Source: an uncultured Deferribacteraceae bacterium
Lineage (GTDB): Bacteria > Chrysiogenota > Deferribacteres > CAMZNJ01
Assembly: GCA_947313855.1 (NCBI GenBank)
Contig: CAMZNS010000026.1
Coordinates: forward strand, 1-64,000
Reading direction: 5' to 3'
DNA: 64,000 nucleotides
In this document: positions 26,100 to 35,585 of the stretch, one piece after another
How positions within the stretch are numbered: the stretch's first letter is position 1
Layout: the number at the start of each line of letters is the position of its first letter
Notes under the pieces: generated by a model
Seen by the model: the letters and a program-made list of their open reading frames with translations, nothing else
Database searches by the model: none
What the model was told of the DNA's origin: nothing
Program-made: the position numbers and the translations under genes

Positions 26100-27921
26100 A
26101 ATCTTCTCTCTCTTTTTTTATAATGGTTTTTAAGACTTTTGTGTTTTTGGTAAGGAATGAAAGCAAGACGCGTTCGCGACTCCAATGCTCCCATAGCTTG
26201 GCGGGGGTGCCAACATAGATGCCACCAGCTTGGGTGAGATTTTTGGAGACAGAAGTGGTGGCATAGAGGCGAATACCGCTAGCAACAGTGATGTGATCCG
26301 AAATGCTGGCGGCACCACCCATCATAACGTAGTCGCCAAGGGTGGAGCTACCGGCAACGGCACTTTTACCCGCCATGATACAACCACGACCAAGAATAAC
26401 ATTGTGGGCGATGTGGCATTGGTTGTCGATCTTGCAACCGCTACCAATAACTGTGTCACGAATGGCACCGCGATCGATGGTGGTGCCTGAGCCGACCTCG
26501 ACGTTGTTGCCGATGATAACGGAGCCAACTTGTGGTACTTTGATGAATTCACCCGCAATGAAGCGGAAGCCGAACCCGTCGCCACCGATGGTTACGCTGT
26601 TGTGCAGGGAGACGTTGTTGCCGATGGTGGCTTCAGCGGAGATGGTTGTACCTGAGCCTATTTCGCAAAAATCGCCGATGGTTACGCCAGATTCGATGTG
26701 TGCCGAAGGGCTGATGGTGCACCCTTTGCCGATGGTTACGCCAGCACTAATGTGGGCGAAGCTGCCGATGCGACAACCCTCGCCAAGGGTCGCAGTTGGG
26801 TGTACGAATGCCCGTGGGGATATCTCCAAGTAACCGCCGAGCATCCAGCGTAATTCCCATGAAAGGAGGGTGGTTAGGAGTTGTAGGCTTGCAACACTTC
26901 TTGAGTCGAGGTGGTTTTGAGCCAGCCATGGGGGTGTTGCGTTGTCGTTGCCGTTGTCGTTGCCGTTGTCGTTGTCGCCAGCGGTGCTCGAACCAGCGTT
27001 GTTAGGGAAGATACTGCCCATAATGACGGCGGTGTCTTCAGTGGTAATGGTAATGGTGCTGTAAGTGGGGGTGGGTGAGTACTCGCCAATATTTTTCAGG
27101 AAGGAGTGTAGGGCGGGTCTCAGGGTGTTGGAGAGCCACACCCATGGTTCTGTTTCGGAGTTGTTGTCATGGTTGTGTGTATTTGATGTGGCGGTCATGG
27201 CGGTCATGGCGGTTGCTAGGGGGTAGAAAGTGTTCATTAGGCTTAGCATGGCGGTGTCGGCAGTTTCGTCACCATCGTGGGATGGGATAACGATACCACA
27301 ATGGTCGGGGGTGAATGCGACACCTTCGAGGACGATAAACAGCTCACAAGCATGCGGCGTACCCTCTGCTTCCATGCGATTGAGTTTGTCTGCAATATTT
27401 TGGGTGGTGACCAGAACGGCAAGCCCTGATTGTTGATCGTTGTAGTCGCTTAGCCCCTGAATGATATTTACGCTGTGCCCTTGATGGTTGTGGTAGCTGA
27501 GGTTGCGTAGGGGTGTGTTGTTGCTGTTGTTTAGGGGTGTGTTCGTGATGGCACTGTGGAGTTGTGTTGCGAGTTGTGCAAGAGGGTCGTTGGGCGTGAT
27601 TGTGCCGTTGCGGAAACGGTTGCCTGAAGTGATGAGTGTTGGTGGTAGGGGAGCAATGTTCTCTTCATGTGCGGGAGTATTTGCGGGGTTTGGCATGCGG
27701 AATCCTACACGATGGTAGAGGTCTTCCATGTGTTCGAACAGGAAGCGGTACATGGTGGTAGCGTCGTGTATGTGTTCGTTGCCGTCAGCCCATTTATGTT
27801 GATGCTGCTGTTGTTCATCAGAAGTTGTATTTTTCAGTGTTGCAAGAGTTGTGTAGAAGGCACCTTGCAGTTTTGTTTCCAGCTCCTTGGCTGTGAAAGT
27901 TCTATTTCTTCTTTTTGCCAT
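26089..27921 (-). CDS. lpxD: UDP-3-O-acylglucosamine N-acyltransferase LpxD with giant N-terminal region
   Basis: The third enzyme of lipid A synthesis. The C-terminal part (from about residue 374) is a standard LpxD beta helix: [38 protein letters not shown] with the catalytic His, [14 protein letters not shown] and a C-terminal helix. LpxD is usually about 340 residues; this one has 610. The first 370 residues replace the small uridine-binding domain and contain His/Gln/Asn-rich stretches and an NDNG repeat (about 313-328; DNA 26938-26984). Scattered LITSGN and FIVLEG segments may be the broken-up original domain. It overlaps skp by 20 bp. Catalytic function is likely kept. Confidence 0.9.
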   Translation of the reverse strand: MAKRRNRTFTAKELETKLQGAFYTTLATLKNTTSDEQQQHQHKWADGNEHIHDATTMYRFLFEHMEDLYHRVGFRMPNPANTPAHEENIAPLPPTLITSGNRFRNGTITPNDPLAQLATQLHSAITNTPLNNSNNTPLRNLSYHNHQGHSVNIIQGLSDYNDQQSGLAVLVTTQNIADKLNRMEAEGTPHACELFIVLEGVAFTPDHCGIVIPSHDGDETADTAMLSLMNTFYPLATAMTAMTATSNTHNHDNNSETEPWVWLSNTLRPALHSFLKNIGEYSPTPTYSTITITTEDTAVIMGSIFPNNAGSSTAGDNDNGNDNGNDNATPPWLAQNHLDSRSVASLQLLTTLLSWELRWMLGGYLEISPRAFVHPTATLGEGCRIGSFAHISAGVTIGKGCTISPSAHIESGVTIGDFCEIGSGTTISAEATIGNNVSLHNSVTIGGDGFGFRFIAGEFIKVPQVGSVIIGNNVEVGSGTTIDRGAIRDTVIGSGCKIDNQCHIAHNVILGRGCIMAGKSAVAGSSTLGDYVMMGGAASISDHITVASGIRLYATTSVSKNLTQAGGIYVGTPAKLWEHWSRERVLLSFLTKNTKVLKTIIKKEREDYES

Positions 27922-28441
27922 AAGATGCGTCGTAGATTTTTAATATTTCGTTGGTAACGTCGTCTTTGGGGTCGTAGTAGATGATTGTTGGTGGGGCAGT
28001 GTTCATGAGAATGGAGTAGTTATTTTTTTTTGCGTACGTGTTTGATATTTCGGCGACGTCTTTGTAGATGGAGTTGAGGGCTTGAGCTCGTAGAGAGTTG
28101 AGTTCTTGTTGTGTTACGGCGAGTAGTTGTTGGTATTCGGCTTGTGATTGGTAGAGTGCTTTTAGAGCCTCTTCTTGTTTGGCTTGTGACCAGATTTTGC
28201 TATTATCTTGAATCTCTTTTTGAGCTTTGAGGAGGTTTTTTTCGGCACTAGCGATAATCTCTTTTTTGTCGGTGTCGAATTTTTTCAGGTCGTCGAGGGA
28301 TGATTTGCCGGCTTTGCTGTTCATGGCAATGAGGTCGAGGTTGATGAAGCCGATGCGTTGGGATACGTTTTCGTTACCGAGTGCTAGTGTAGAGATTAGC
28401 ACAAAGGTTGCGAGGAGCACCCAGATTTGAGTAAGTTTCAT
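27902..28441 (-). CDS. skp: periplasmic chaperone Skp/OmpH
   Basis: This 179-residue protein has a signal peptide ([18 protein letters not shown]) followed by [25 protein letters not shown] and a long charged coiled-coil, then [31 protein letters not shown], the usual Skp/OmpH closing block. It escorts unfolded outer membrane proteins to BamA, encoded just upstream. The 28442-28552 gap before it has no obvious promoter. Confidence 0.88.
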   Translation of the reverse strand: MKLTQIWVLLATFVLISTLALGNENVSQRIGFINLDLIAMNSKAGKSSLDDLKKFDTDKKEIIASAEKNLLKAQKEIQDNSKIWSQAKQEEALKALYQSQAEYQQLLAVTQQELNSLRAQALNSIYKDVAEISNTYAKKNNYSILMNTAPPTIIYYDPKDDVTNEILKIYDASYGKKKK

Positions 28442-28552
28442 AAAATTGTCTCCGTTTTCGTCGAATACGTTGTTTTCCCAATGTTACCATATTTGAGTGG
28501 AACATACAAGGTAATTCGTGTATTGCTAAAGTTTCTTCGGTGTAGTTGCGTA

Positions 28553-30976
28553 TTAGAAGGCGACGTTTCCTATGCCGAAGTGCACCAATCCTGTTGCTGA
28601 GTCGTATTTGTAGGGTGTGAGTTTGTGTCCGAATTCGAGTCGGAACAGGCCAGCAGGTGTGCGGAATCGTAGTCCGATACCTATTGATTGTAGTAGCCCT
28701 TCGTTGTACTGTTTGCCTACGACGTTAAACATGTATCCGCCATCGTAAAAGACAACAGCTTGTATGTACCCTTCGTTGTTGATGGATGCGATGAGTTCTT
28801 GTGAGAACACGAAGAAGTTGTCGCCACCGATGATACCGTCGTCGGCGTGTATGGCGATGGAGTTGGGTGAGAATCCGCGTATGGAGCCGATACCACCGCG
28901 GAAGTAGCGTGCTTCGCCGGGTATTGGGTTGTTGTTGAGGGGGAGTAGTGTTGATTGGTTTGTGGTAGTGTTGAGTGTGAAGTACTCTTTGAAGGTGTAG
29001 TAGTTTGCGGCGTAGGCGAATATCTCTTGGTAGTTTTCGTCGCCACCGAGAACGCCCCCTGTGTAGGTGTACCGCATGCCGGCACTTTTTCCGGACGCTG
29101 GGTAGAGGTTGTTGTTGAGTGAGTTGTAGTAGACGGATAGGTCGGTGGACCATGTGGTGGAGACACCTTCACTATCGATGATGCTTTGTGGTGTGAATTG
29201 TGCTGATGCGTTGTAGATCTCTTTGCGACGCCAGTTGAGTCCTACGGCACCGTAGAGGTTTGGCACAAAGATGTTGCGGAAAACGGTGGTTGAGAGTCCG
29301 ATTTCGCGGGAGCTGTAAGACAGGGATGAGACGTCTTGGTGGTTGCTGTAGTAGACGGTTGATCGGAGCCCTGTTTTGGAGTCGAACACTCTGGGGTTGG
29401 TGAAAGACAGATCGATGGTTGAGTCGTCAAACCCTAGTTGCACGGTGGTATCGACTAGGTAGCCACGCCCCCAGAAGTTGTCTTTGTAGAGTTTGCCGAT
29501 GATGAGGAAGTCGCCGTTGGTGGTGAAGCTGAGTCCGAGGTTGAATTCACCGGTGGCGGATTCTTCGAGTGAGACTTCGAGGTCCACGTATTTTTTGCCT
29601 GTGGATTCGTTAACGGTGAAGTTTTTGTAGTTGTAGGTAACGTTGGAGAAGTAGCCTGTGCGGATGACGTTGATGTATCCTGACTGCACATTTGAGGCGT
29701 TGATGAGGTTGCCTTCGGGCATGGAGTCGAATTGTCGGCGTATTATTCGGTCTTGGGTGACGGTGTTCCCCACAACATTGAGGTGGTTGAGGTAGTATTT
29801 GTCCCCTTTGTTGATCATGAATTCTATGTTGAGCACGGCAATATCTTGTGTGCCTCGAAATTGAAATTGCACGTCGGCGAGGATGTAACCGAGGTTGCTG
29901 AATTTGCTACGAATACTTTGCGATGCGTCTTCGAGTTTGCTTGCGTCGATGGGTTTGCCTGCATCGAGGTCGACTAGGTCGAGTAGTTCTTCGGCGGAGA
30001 ATAGGTTGTCGTTGCCGGTGATGCTGAGGTTGCCGAGGTAGAATATGTCGCCTTCGTCGATATCGAATGATACGCGGAGTATGCCTTTGGCGTCGTCGTC
30101 TACGCTAACGCGTGCTTCGGATACGCGTACGTTGAGGTATCCTAGTCGTGCGTATTCGGCGATGATAATCTGTTTGTCTCGTCCGAGTTTGGCGTAGTCT
30201 AAAATCCCTGTGCTGCTTAGTTTTGACCAGAAGGATTTCTCTTTGGAGAGTAGTTTTGATCGTAGTTTGGCTTCATCGAGGACGGTGTTGCCGGGGAAGT
30301 CGATGTTGTAGATTTTGGCTTTGAAGCCTTCGTTGACGAGTATGTTGATGTCGAAGTTGCCGTTGTTGGGTTCGAGTGCGTATGCGATGGAGTAGTTGGA
30401 GTATTTTTTGCTGGCAATATATTTATTGAGTTCCACGGCTGTGGAGTTCATTAGGTCTCGGGTGTATGTTTTGTTGGTTTTGAGCGTAGATTTGGAGACG
30501 AGTGTTTTGGATTTGAGTTTTACGTTGCCTGTGGATGTTACGCTGTTGACTTTGGGGTTGTCGTAGATGTGGTATACGATGGCAACATTGGCACCGTCGG
30601 CTTGTTCGTACAGGTCTACGGCGACATACTCCACTTTGTAGGTTTGGTAGATCTCTTTGATGCTGTCGTCGAGTTGTTGGTAATCGAAGGTGGTGCCCAC
30701 TTGTACGGCAACGGTGGCGAGTGCGGTTTGTGAGTATCTTGAGTTGTCGGTGAAGTCAACGGAGGAGATACGCAATTGTTTGTCCATGGCATTGTTGGGA
30801 GAGATGGGTGTGCCTGTGCTGATGTATTCGGGTATGGATAGGGTGTTGTTGTCGGTAGGTTTGTCGCCGAGTGCCGTGTTGGGGAGCAGGGTTAGTGTGG
30901 GTGTCAGTATTAGTAGGGCGACACTGAGTAATGCGATTAGTTTGTGTTTGTGTGCGAGGGGTGTGTTTGCGGTCAT
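28553..30976 (-). CDS. bamA: outer membrane protein assembly factor BamA
   Basis: An Omp85-family barrel that inserts outer membrane proteins. The 807-residue precursor has a signal sequence (about 1-37), five POTRA-type repeats (first DKQLRISSVDFTDNSRYSQ; last ending near GKKYVDLEVSLEE) and a 16-strand barrel. The diagnostic VRGF loop appears as SIRGFSP, and the chain ends in an aromatic (GIGNVAF). Its ATG overlaps the murA stop (ATGA), and skp follows. Confidence 0.95.
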   Translation of the reverse strand: MTANTPLAHKHKLIALLSVALLILTPTLTLLPNTALGDKPTDNNTLSIPEYISTGTPISPNNAMDKQLRISSVDFTDNSRYSQTALATVAVQVGTTFDYQQLDDSIKEIYQTYKVEYVAVDLYEQADGANVAIVYHIYDNPKVNSVTSTGNVKLKSKTLVSKSTLKTNKTYTRDLMNSTAVELNKYIASKKYSNYSIAYALEPNNGNFDINILVNEGFKAKIYNIDFPGNTVLDEAKLRSKLLSKEKSFWSKLSSTGILDYAKLGRDKQIIIAEYARLGYLNVRVSEARVSVDDDAKGILRVSFDIDEGDIFYLGNLSITGNDNLFSAEELLDLVDLDAGKPIDASKLEDASQSIRSKFSNLGYILADVQFQFRGTQDIAVLNIEFMINKGDKYYLNHLNVVGNTVTQDRIIRRQFDSMPEGNLINASNVQSGYINVIRTGYFSNVTYNYKNFTVNESTGKKYVDLEVSLEESATGEFNLGLSFTTNGDFLIIGKLYKDNFWGRGYLVDTTVQLGFDDSTIDLSFTNPRVFDSKTGLRSTVYYSNHQDVSSLSYSSREIGLSTTVFRNIFVPNLYGAVGLNWRRKEIYNASAQFTPQSIIDSEGVSTTWSTDLSVYYNSLNNNLYPASGKSAGMRYTYTGGVLGGDENYQEIFAYAANYYTFKEYFTLNTTTNQSTLLPLNNNPIPGEARYFRGGIGSIRGFSPNSIAIHADDGIIGGDNFFVFSQELIASINNEGYIQAVVFYDGGYMFNVVGKQYNEGLLQSIGIGLRFRTPAGLFRLEFGHKLTPYKYDSATGLVHFGIGNVAF

Positions 30977-32262
30977 GATTGCCTCGTAATCTTGGCACCG
31001 AGGGCGATGAGTTTGTCTTCAAACTTTTCGTAACCGCGGTCGAGGTGGTAGATATCGTGTATTTCGGTGGTGCCTTGGGCACACAGTCCGGCGATGAGCA
31101 GGGATGCACTGGCACGAAGGTCGGTTGCTTTGACCGGTGCTCCGTAAAGGGTTTCAACGCCGGTGATAAATGCTGTGGTTTCGTTGGCGTGAATATGTGC
31201 ACCCATTCGGTTCAGTTCAGGAACGTGCATGAATCTGTTTTCGAATATATTTTCGGTGACGATGGAGGTACCGTCGCTAATGGCGAGTAGTGTCATGAGT
31301 TGTGCTTGCATGTCGGTGGGCATTCCGGGGTAGGGGTTTGTGTCCACGTCCACAGCTTGGAGGCGTTTTTTTGCGATAACGTGTACCGATCCGATGTGTG
31401 AGTTGTCGGCGTAGATTTCGGCACCCATGGCTTGTAGTTTGTGGATGACGGTGTTGAGGGTGCTGATGGGGCAGTTGTGTACAATAACGTCGCCACCGGT
31501 GGCGGTTACGGCACAGAGGAGTGTGCCCGCTTCGATCCTGTCGGGCATGATGCTGTATTCGGCACTAGATAAGGACTCAACACCAGTGATAACAAGGGTA
31601 TTGCTACCTATCCCCGATATGGAGGCACCCATGTTGAGGAGGGCGTGGCAGAGGTCGACGATTTCGGGTTCCATGGCGGCATTGCGAATGGTTGTGGTTC
31701 CGGTGGCAAGGGTGGCGGCCATGAGGATGTTTGCCGTGCCGGTGACGGTGACTTTGTCGAAATCGATATTCGCACCGTGAAGTTTGCCGTCAACGCTCCC
31801 TTCGATGTAGCCATGGTTGATGCTAATGGTGGCACCCATGAGTTGTAGTGCTTTGAGGTGTAGGTCGACAGGTCGTGCACCGATGGTGCAGCCGCCGGGG
31901 AGGGAGACCTTGGCGGTGCCGCGGCTTGCTAGAAGGGGACCAAGAACAAGGATGCTAGCACGCATGCGACTAACGATGTCGTAGGGGGCGTGGCATTGTG
32001 TGGGTGTGCCGTCGTGGTTGTTGGTGACTGTGAGGACGCGATTCTTGGCATGGGAGACGCTCAAACCGAGGGTTGTGAGGAGTGTGGCGAATCCGTTAAC
32101 GTCGGAGAGTAGGGGGACGTTGCTTAGTTTGTGTCTGCCGTTGGCGAGGAGTGTGGCGGCAATGATGGGGAGGGAGGCGTTTTTCGAGCCACTAACAAAC
32201 GATTCGCCACGCAAGGTGGTGCCACCAGTGACAATAAGTTTTTCACTAACGTTATCTATCAT
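30973..32262 (-). CDS. murA: UDP-N-acetylglucosamine 1-carboxyvinyltransferase MurA
   Basis: The first committed step of peptidoglycan synthesis: enolpyruvyl transfer from PEP to UDP-GlcNAc. The 429-residue product starts at 32262 (MIDNVSEKLIVTGG), with GAAGGT upstream; the open frame extends 29 codons further but without family similarity. SGSKNASLPIIAATLLA, the active-site loop LPGGCTIGARPVDLH (catalytic, fosfomycin-target Cys) and DLRASASLLIAGLCAQG are present. It leads a coupled envelope operon into bamA, tying wall, outer membrane protein and lipid A synthesis together. Confidence 0.95.
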   Translation of the reverse strand: MIDNVSEKLIVTGGTTLRGESFVSGSKNASLPIIAATLLANGRHKLSNVPLLSDVNGFATLLTTLGLSVSHAKNRVLTVTNNHDGTPTQCHAPYDIVSRMRASILVLGPLLASRGTAKVSLPGGCTIGARPVDLHLKALQLMGATISINHGYIEGSVDGKLHGANIDFDKVTVTGTANILMAATLATGTTTIRNAAMEPEIVDLCHALLNMGASISGIGSNTLVITGVESLSSAEYSIMPDRIEAGTLLCAVTATGGDVIVHNCPISTLNTVIHKLQAMGAEIYADNSHIGSVHVIAKKRLQAVDVDTNPYPGMPTDMQAQLMTLLAISDGTSIVTENIFENRFMHVPELNRMGAHIHANETTAFITGVETLYGAPVKATDLRASASLLIAGLCAQGTTEIHDIYHLDRGYEKFEDKLIALGAKITRQS

Positions 32263-32400
32263 AGTTTCAATACCTTCAACTGTAGTTGTCTGCGACACGG
32301 TCGTACGCTTTGCACGGCTGTGTAGATTGCCCCCGCGGGTCGTACGCAAGGAGATTTACACAAAAACTATAAACATGCTAACACATTTTTTCTTATTTTT

Positions 32401-33636
32401 CTATTGTTTATATTGACTACCCAATACAAGGTGTAATACGCGTGGGGTGCCGTTGAAATCGGCATAAACCCTGTAAGTAAGAGTGGTGTGTTGCCATATG
32501 GATGAAAAATTTTCAGGGGATACGATGGAACTACTACCATCAGGGGGCGACACGGGTGAGAATTTCCTCAAAACGGACAGCAAACCGTCGACGCCTAGTT
32601 GGATCGGGGTGGCAGTGGCGGTGCTGGTGGCGGTAAAGCGAGTGTTGTGGGGGAGCTCAAAGAAGGCTTCGCCGGTGCCATCCACTAATATCATGGGGAG
32701 GAGTGGAATAATGGTGGCGTAAAACTCGTCGCCACGACCACTGGGGGGAGTCAGAGCAATCTTGGGCTCATGGAGGGTGCTAAGGGGGAGACAAGAATAC
32801 TCTTGGGCACAAATGTAGGGGGGATTGCAAACCACAATATGGCTTCGGGGGATGCCTAGGTGGTGGGGAGCAAGGGCATCGCCGAGAACAAGGGTGAGGG
32901 GGGACACCTTAGGGGGGGCACCCGTGGAACCCGTGGCACCCGTGGCACCCGTGGAACCCGTGGCACCCGTGGAATAATGGGTGGCATCGGCGACGCGTAC
33001 CCCGAAGTTGAGGGCATTCTGATGGGCAACACCGAGGGCGTCGGCAGAGATATCCACACCCATGACGCGAACGGGGATGCTAGGCGTGGAACCCATGGCT
33101 TCCAACAGAATAGTCAGGGCGATGCAACCGCTACCTGTGCAGAGATCTAATACGGTGATGGGATCGTTATGCTGTTTGTGTAGGCGTTGCAACGCTGTGA
33201 GGGCGTGGTGCACGAGTATTTCGGTCTCACCGCGTGGGATAAGTACACTGGGGGACACCATAAAATCGTAGCCGTAAAAATTGCATGTGCCTGTGATGTG
33301 GTGGAGGGGGGTACCCTGCTTGAGCCTTTGGACGTGTGCCTCTAGGGTAGCAAGGTTGAGGCTGATTGTTCCTTGTAGGGTGGGGGATTTGGCGTCGCTG
33401 TAACTAATGTTGCAGATGTGTGCAACAAGTTCGTAGTAGAATGTGTGCGGTAGTTGTGGCACGCACTGGCGGAATATCTCCCGACCTTGGGCGAGGGTTA
33501 CGGTGGTCGTTGCAGGGTGGTGGTCAGGGTCATGGTCATGGTGGCTGTGGTGGCTGTGGTGGTTCATGGCGTTGTGCTCAGGGTCATGGTCATGGTCATG
33601 GTGGCTGTGGTGGCTGTGGTGGCTGTGGTGGTTCAT
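32401..33636 (-). CDS. prmC: release factor glutamine methyltransferase PrmC with His-rich N-terminus
   Basis: This SAM enzyme methylates the GGQ glutamine of release factors; prfA lies directly upstream. Conserved parts are GTPLHHITGTCNFYGYDFMV, PRGETEILV, DLCTGSGCIALTI (SAM loop) and VVCNPPYI (NPPY catalytic motif). Residues about 1-41 are a duplicated histidine-rich block (MNHHSHHSHH, DHDHD, repeated) from tandem DNA at 33527-33660. A second insert near 221-240 is a collagen-like GATGSTG run of 9-bp units (32917-32973). Because the His repeat itself contains the ATG context twice, the true start is uncertain. Confidence 0.9.
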   Translation of the reverse strand: MNHHSHHSHHSHHDHDHDPEHNAMNHHSHHSHHDHDPDHHPATTTVTLAQGREIFRQCVPQLPHTFYYELVAHICNISYSDAKSPTLQGTISLNLATLEAHVQRLKQGTPLHHITGTCNFYGYDFMVSPSVLIPRGETEILVHHALTALQRLHKQHNDPITVLDLCTGSGCIALTILLEAMGSTPSIPVRVMGVDISADALGVAHQNALNFGVRVADATHYSTGATGSTGATGATGSTGAPPKVSPLTLVLGDALAPHHLGIPRSHIVVCNPPYICAQEYSCLPLSTLHEPKIALTPPSGRGDEFYATIIPLLPMILVDGTGEAFFELPHNTRFTATSTATATPIQLGVDGLLSVLRKFSPVSPPDGSSSIVSPENFSSIWQHTTLTYRVYADFNGTPRVLHLVLGSQYKQ

Positions 33637-33660
33637 GGCGTTGTGCTCATGGTGGCTGTG
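33527..33660. repeat. tandem repeat coding the His-rich PrmC N-terminus
   Basis: GGTCATGGTGGCTGTGGTGG-type units are repeated, with a larger block duplicated (GGTTCATGGCGTTGTGCTCA occurs twice). On the minus strand it codes mainly His, Asp, Ser and Asn. Copy changes would lengthen the His tract or move the start codon. Confidence 0.85.
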
Positions 33661-33669
33661 GTGCCCTGC

Positions 33670-34743
33670 CTACAGCCCTTCACTTTTCAGCATCTCGGCA
33701 CGGTAGTTGGAGATGAGTGCGTTTACAACTTCGTGTAGCTCCCCCACCATGACTTTGTCGAGGGAGTGTAGTGTTAGGTTGATTCGGTGGTCGGTGAGTC
33801 GGTTTTGGGGGAAGTTGTAGGTACGGATACGTTCGCTACGATCGCCACTCCCCACTTGAGATTTGCGTGTTGAGGCGGTTTCGTCGTCGCGAGATTTGAT
33901 CATGGCGTCGAAAATTCTAGCTTTCAAGATTTTCATTGCTTTGTCGCGATTTTTTATCTGACTACGTTCGTCTTGGCAAGAGACAACAACGCCTGTGGGT
34001 GTGTGTGTGATACGCACAGCTGAGTCGGTGGTGTTAACATGCTGACCGCCGGCACCGCTAGCACGGAACGTGTCTATTTTGAGGTCGGAGTCGTTTATTT
34101 CCACTTCGATGTCGTCGGGTTCAGGGATAATTGCGACGGTGCAAGCTGATGTGTGAATACGTCCTGATGCTTCTGTGGTTGGGATTCGTTGGACACGGTG
34201 TGTGCCAGCTTCAAATTTGAGGTGGGAGTAGACGCTATCACCGCGAACAGTTGCGATAACCTCTTTGTAGCCGCCAACGTCGGATTCGGCAACTTCGACG
34301 AGTTCTAGTTTCCATCGCATCATTTCGGCATACCGTTCGTACATGCGGAGCATATCGGCAACAAAAAGGGATGACTCGTCACCACCTGTGCCGGCACGTA
34401 TTTCGATGAAGATATTTTTGTCGTCAAGGGGATCTTTGGGTAGCAGAAGTTGTCGAAGTTCGGCTTCCGTGGTGGCGAGGAGAGGTTCGTTCTCGTCCAG
34501 TTCCCCTTTGGCAAGCTCTTTCATGTCGGAGTCAGATGTTGGGTCGGATAGGAGTTGTTTAGCCTCTTGAATATTGGCACTGATGCGTTTGTATTCGTTG
34601 TATTTGTCCACAATGGCACGTTTTTCATTGGCTTCGCGTCCGTATTTTTGTAACGCACGTCGATCGGAGAGAACATTGGGATCCATGAGGAGGGCATTTA
34701 GCTCTTCGACACGGGCGGTAACGCCTTCGAGTTTTGAAAACAT
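33670..34743 (-). CDS. prfA: peptide chain release factor 1
   Basis: RF1 recognises UAA and UAG. The 357-residue product starts at 34743 ([12 protein letters not shown]), preceded by CTAGGTG; the longer open frame is low complexity. The GAGGQHVN motif (hydrolysis) and the domain-2 region with [16 protein letters not shown] are present, then [20 protein letters not shown]. prmC follows after 33 bp and modifies its GGQ glutamine. RF1-type rather than RF2-type is judged from length and the lack of an RF2-like programmed frameshift. Confidence 0.94.
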   Translation of the reverse strand: MFSKLEGVTARVEELNALLMDPNVLSDRRALQKYGREANEKRAIVDKYNEYKRISANIQEAKQLLSDPTSDSDMKELAKGELDENEPLLATTEAELRQLLLPKDPLDDKNIFIEIRAGTGGDESSLFVADMLRMYERYAEMMRWKLELVEVAESDVGGYKEVIATVRGDSVYSHLKFEAGTHRVQRIPTTEASGRIHTSACTVAIIPEPDDIEVEINDSDLKIDTFRASGAGGQHVNTTDSAVRITHTPTGVVVSCQDERSQIKNRDKAMKILKARIFDAMIKSRDDETASTRKSQVGSGDRSERIRTYNFPQNRLTDHRINLTLHSLDKVMVGELHEVVNALISNYRAEMLKSEGL

Positions 34744-34937
34744 AATAATACACCTAGGTTTTGCAGTAGTTGTGGGCAAGGGTGGCTCAAAAATGGGGGG
34801 GGGTGTGTATGCTGGGTCTTGGGGTACGGATGCATGTGAGTCGGAGCTCAAGAATCCCTTGCGTATTGTAGTATGTAGAAATACTGGGTGTTTGTCAAGG
34901 GTATAAAATTGCGGGGGTGTGTGGTGCGGAAAAATAT

Positions 34938-35068
34938 GAGGAGGCGGTTCACGTTGCTAAGACGGTCGTCGGTTGCGTTGGTGAGGAGGCGGTTGCGTTG
35001 CTAAGACGGTCGTCGGTTGCGTTGGTGAGGAGGCGGTTCACGTTGCTAAGACGGTCGTCGGTTGCGTT
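34938..35068. repeat. three 44-45 bp tandem repeats overlapping the GNAT gene 3' end
   Basis: GAGGAGGCGGTTCACGTTGC followed by TAAGACGGTCGTCGGTTGCG occurs three times (34938, 34983, 35027). The third copy contains the stop and last codons of the small acetyltransferase gene, so the outer copies look like tandem duplications of that gene's 3' end spreading toward prfA. The rest of the 34744-35045 gap holds only a G-rich stretch. Confidence 0.9.
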
Positions 35069-35306
35069 TAATGTATTCGCGTAGCTCGGGGATAAGGGAA
35101 ACAATAGGTTTGCCCTCTTTGGCGGAGTAAGACACAAGTTGGGAAAAAAGTTGGACATCGAGCCTGTTTTTCTCGAAATCACTGAGAATGTGCATCTCAT
35201 AAACAACAAGGTGACCACCTTTGTCGGTGAATAGAATGGAAGCAATACGGTTGTCGTCTTCACTGTAAACATGGAACCCCTCTTGGTCGAGAATGGTGTT
35301 AAACAA
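35046..35306 (-). CDS. small YjdJ-type GNAT-like protein
   Basis: The coding segment beginning FNTILDQEGFHVYSEDDNR and ending ELREYIKRNRRPS resembles the roughly 90-residue YjdJ-type GNAT domain (YEMHILSDFEKNRLDVQLFSQLVSYSAKEGKPIVSL in the usual acetyl-CoA-binding position). No good ATG fits: the frame's only upstream ATG lies in a GTGCGGT repeat at 35335-35372. A TTG at 35306 has GGAGGG 5 bp upstream and gives an 86-residue protein of normal size, so I take that start. The usual RGKG-like CoA loop is not obvious, so activity is uncertain. Confidence 0.55.
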   Translation of the reverse strand: MFNTILDQEGFHVYSEDDNRIASILFTDKGGHLVVYEMHILSDFEKNRLDVQLFSQLVSYSAKEGKPIVSLIPELREYIKRNRRPS

Positions 35307-35334
35307 AGGAACCCTCCAAAGCAGATTGGCGTAC

Positions 35335-35372
35335 GGCGTGCGGTGTGCGGTGTGCGGTGTGCCGTGTGGCAA
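35335..35372. repeat. GTGCGGT tandem repeat
   Basis: Four to five copies of a 7-bp GTGCGGT/GTGCCGT unit lie 30 bp upstream of the proposed TTG start of the GNAT-like gene. The array makes the frame appear to extend upstream. Confidence 0.8.
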
Positions 35373-35486
35373 TAAACCGTCGGAACACTGTGCTGTTCAC
35401 GGTGTGGTCGTAACTGACTGTTAGGAGTATAAGGTATTTTGAGGGGAATTTCAACCCTATCGCTTATGGCTCTCGAATGGGGATAT

Positions 35487-35532
35487 GGGTGACACCAGTG
35501 CCGAGACACCAGTGCCGAGACACCAGTGCCAC
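35487..35532. repeat. GACACCAGTGCCGA 14-bp tandem repeat
   Basis: Three copies of GACACCAGTGCC(G/A)(A) lie between the metC stop and the GNAT-like gene, followed by related CCAGCACC fragments to 35580. Confidence 0.85.
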
Positions 35533-35585
35533 GACACACGGAGCCACGACCCCAGCACCCGATACCGGACCCCAGCACCGCAACT

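Noticed and set aside
33420-33738. Gly/Cys/His- and Val-rich plus-strand frames opposite prmC
   Set aside because: Shadow frames of the His-coding repeat.
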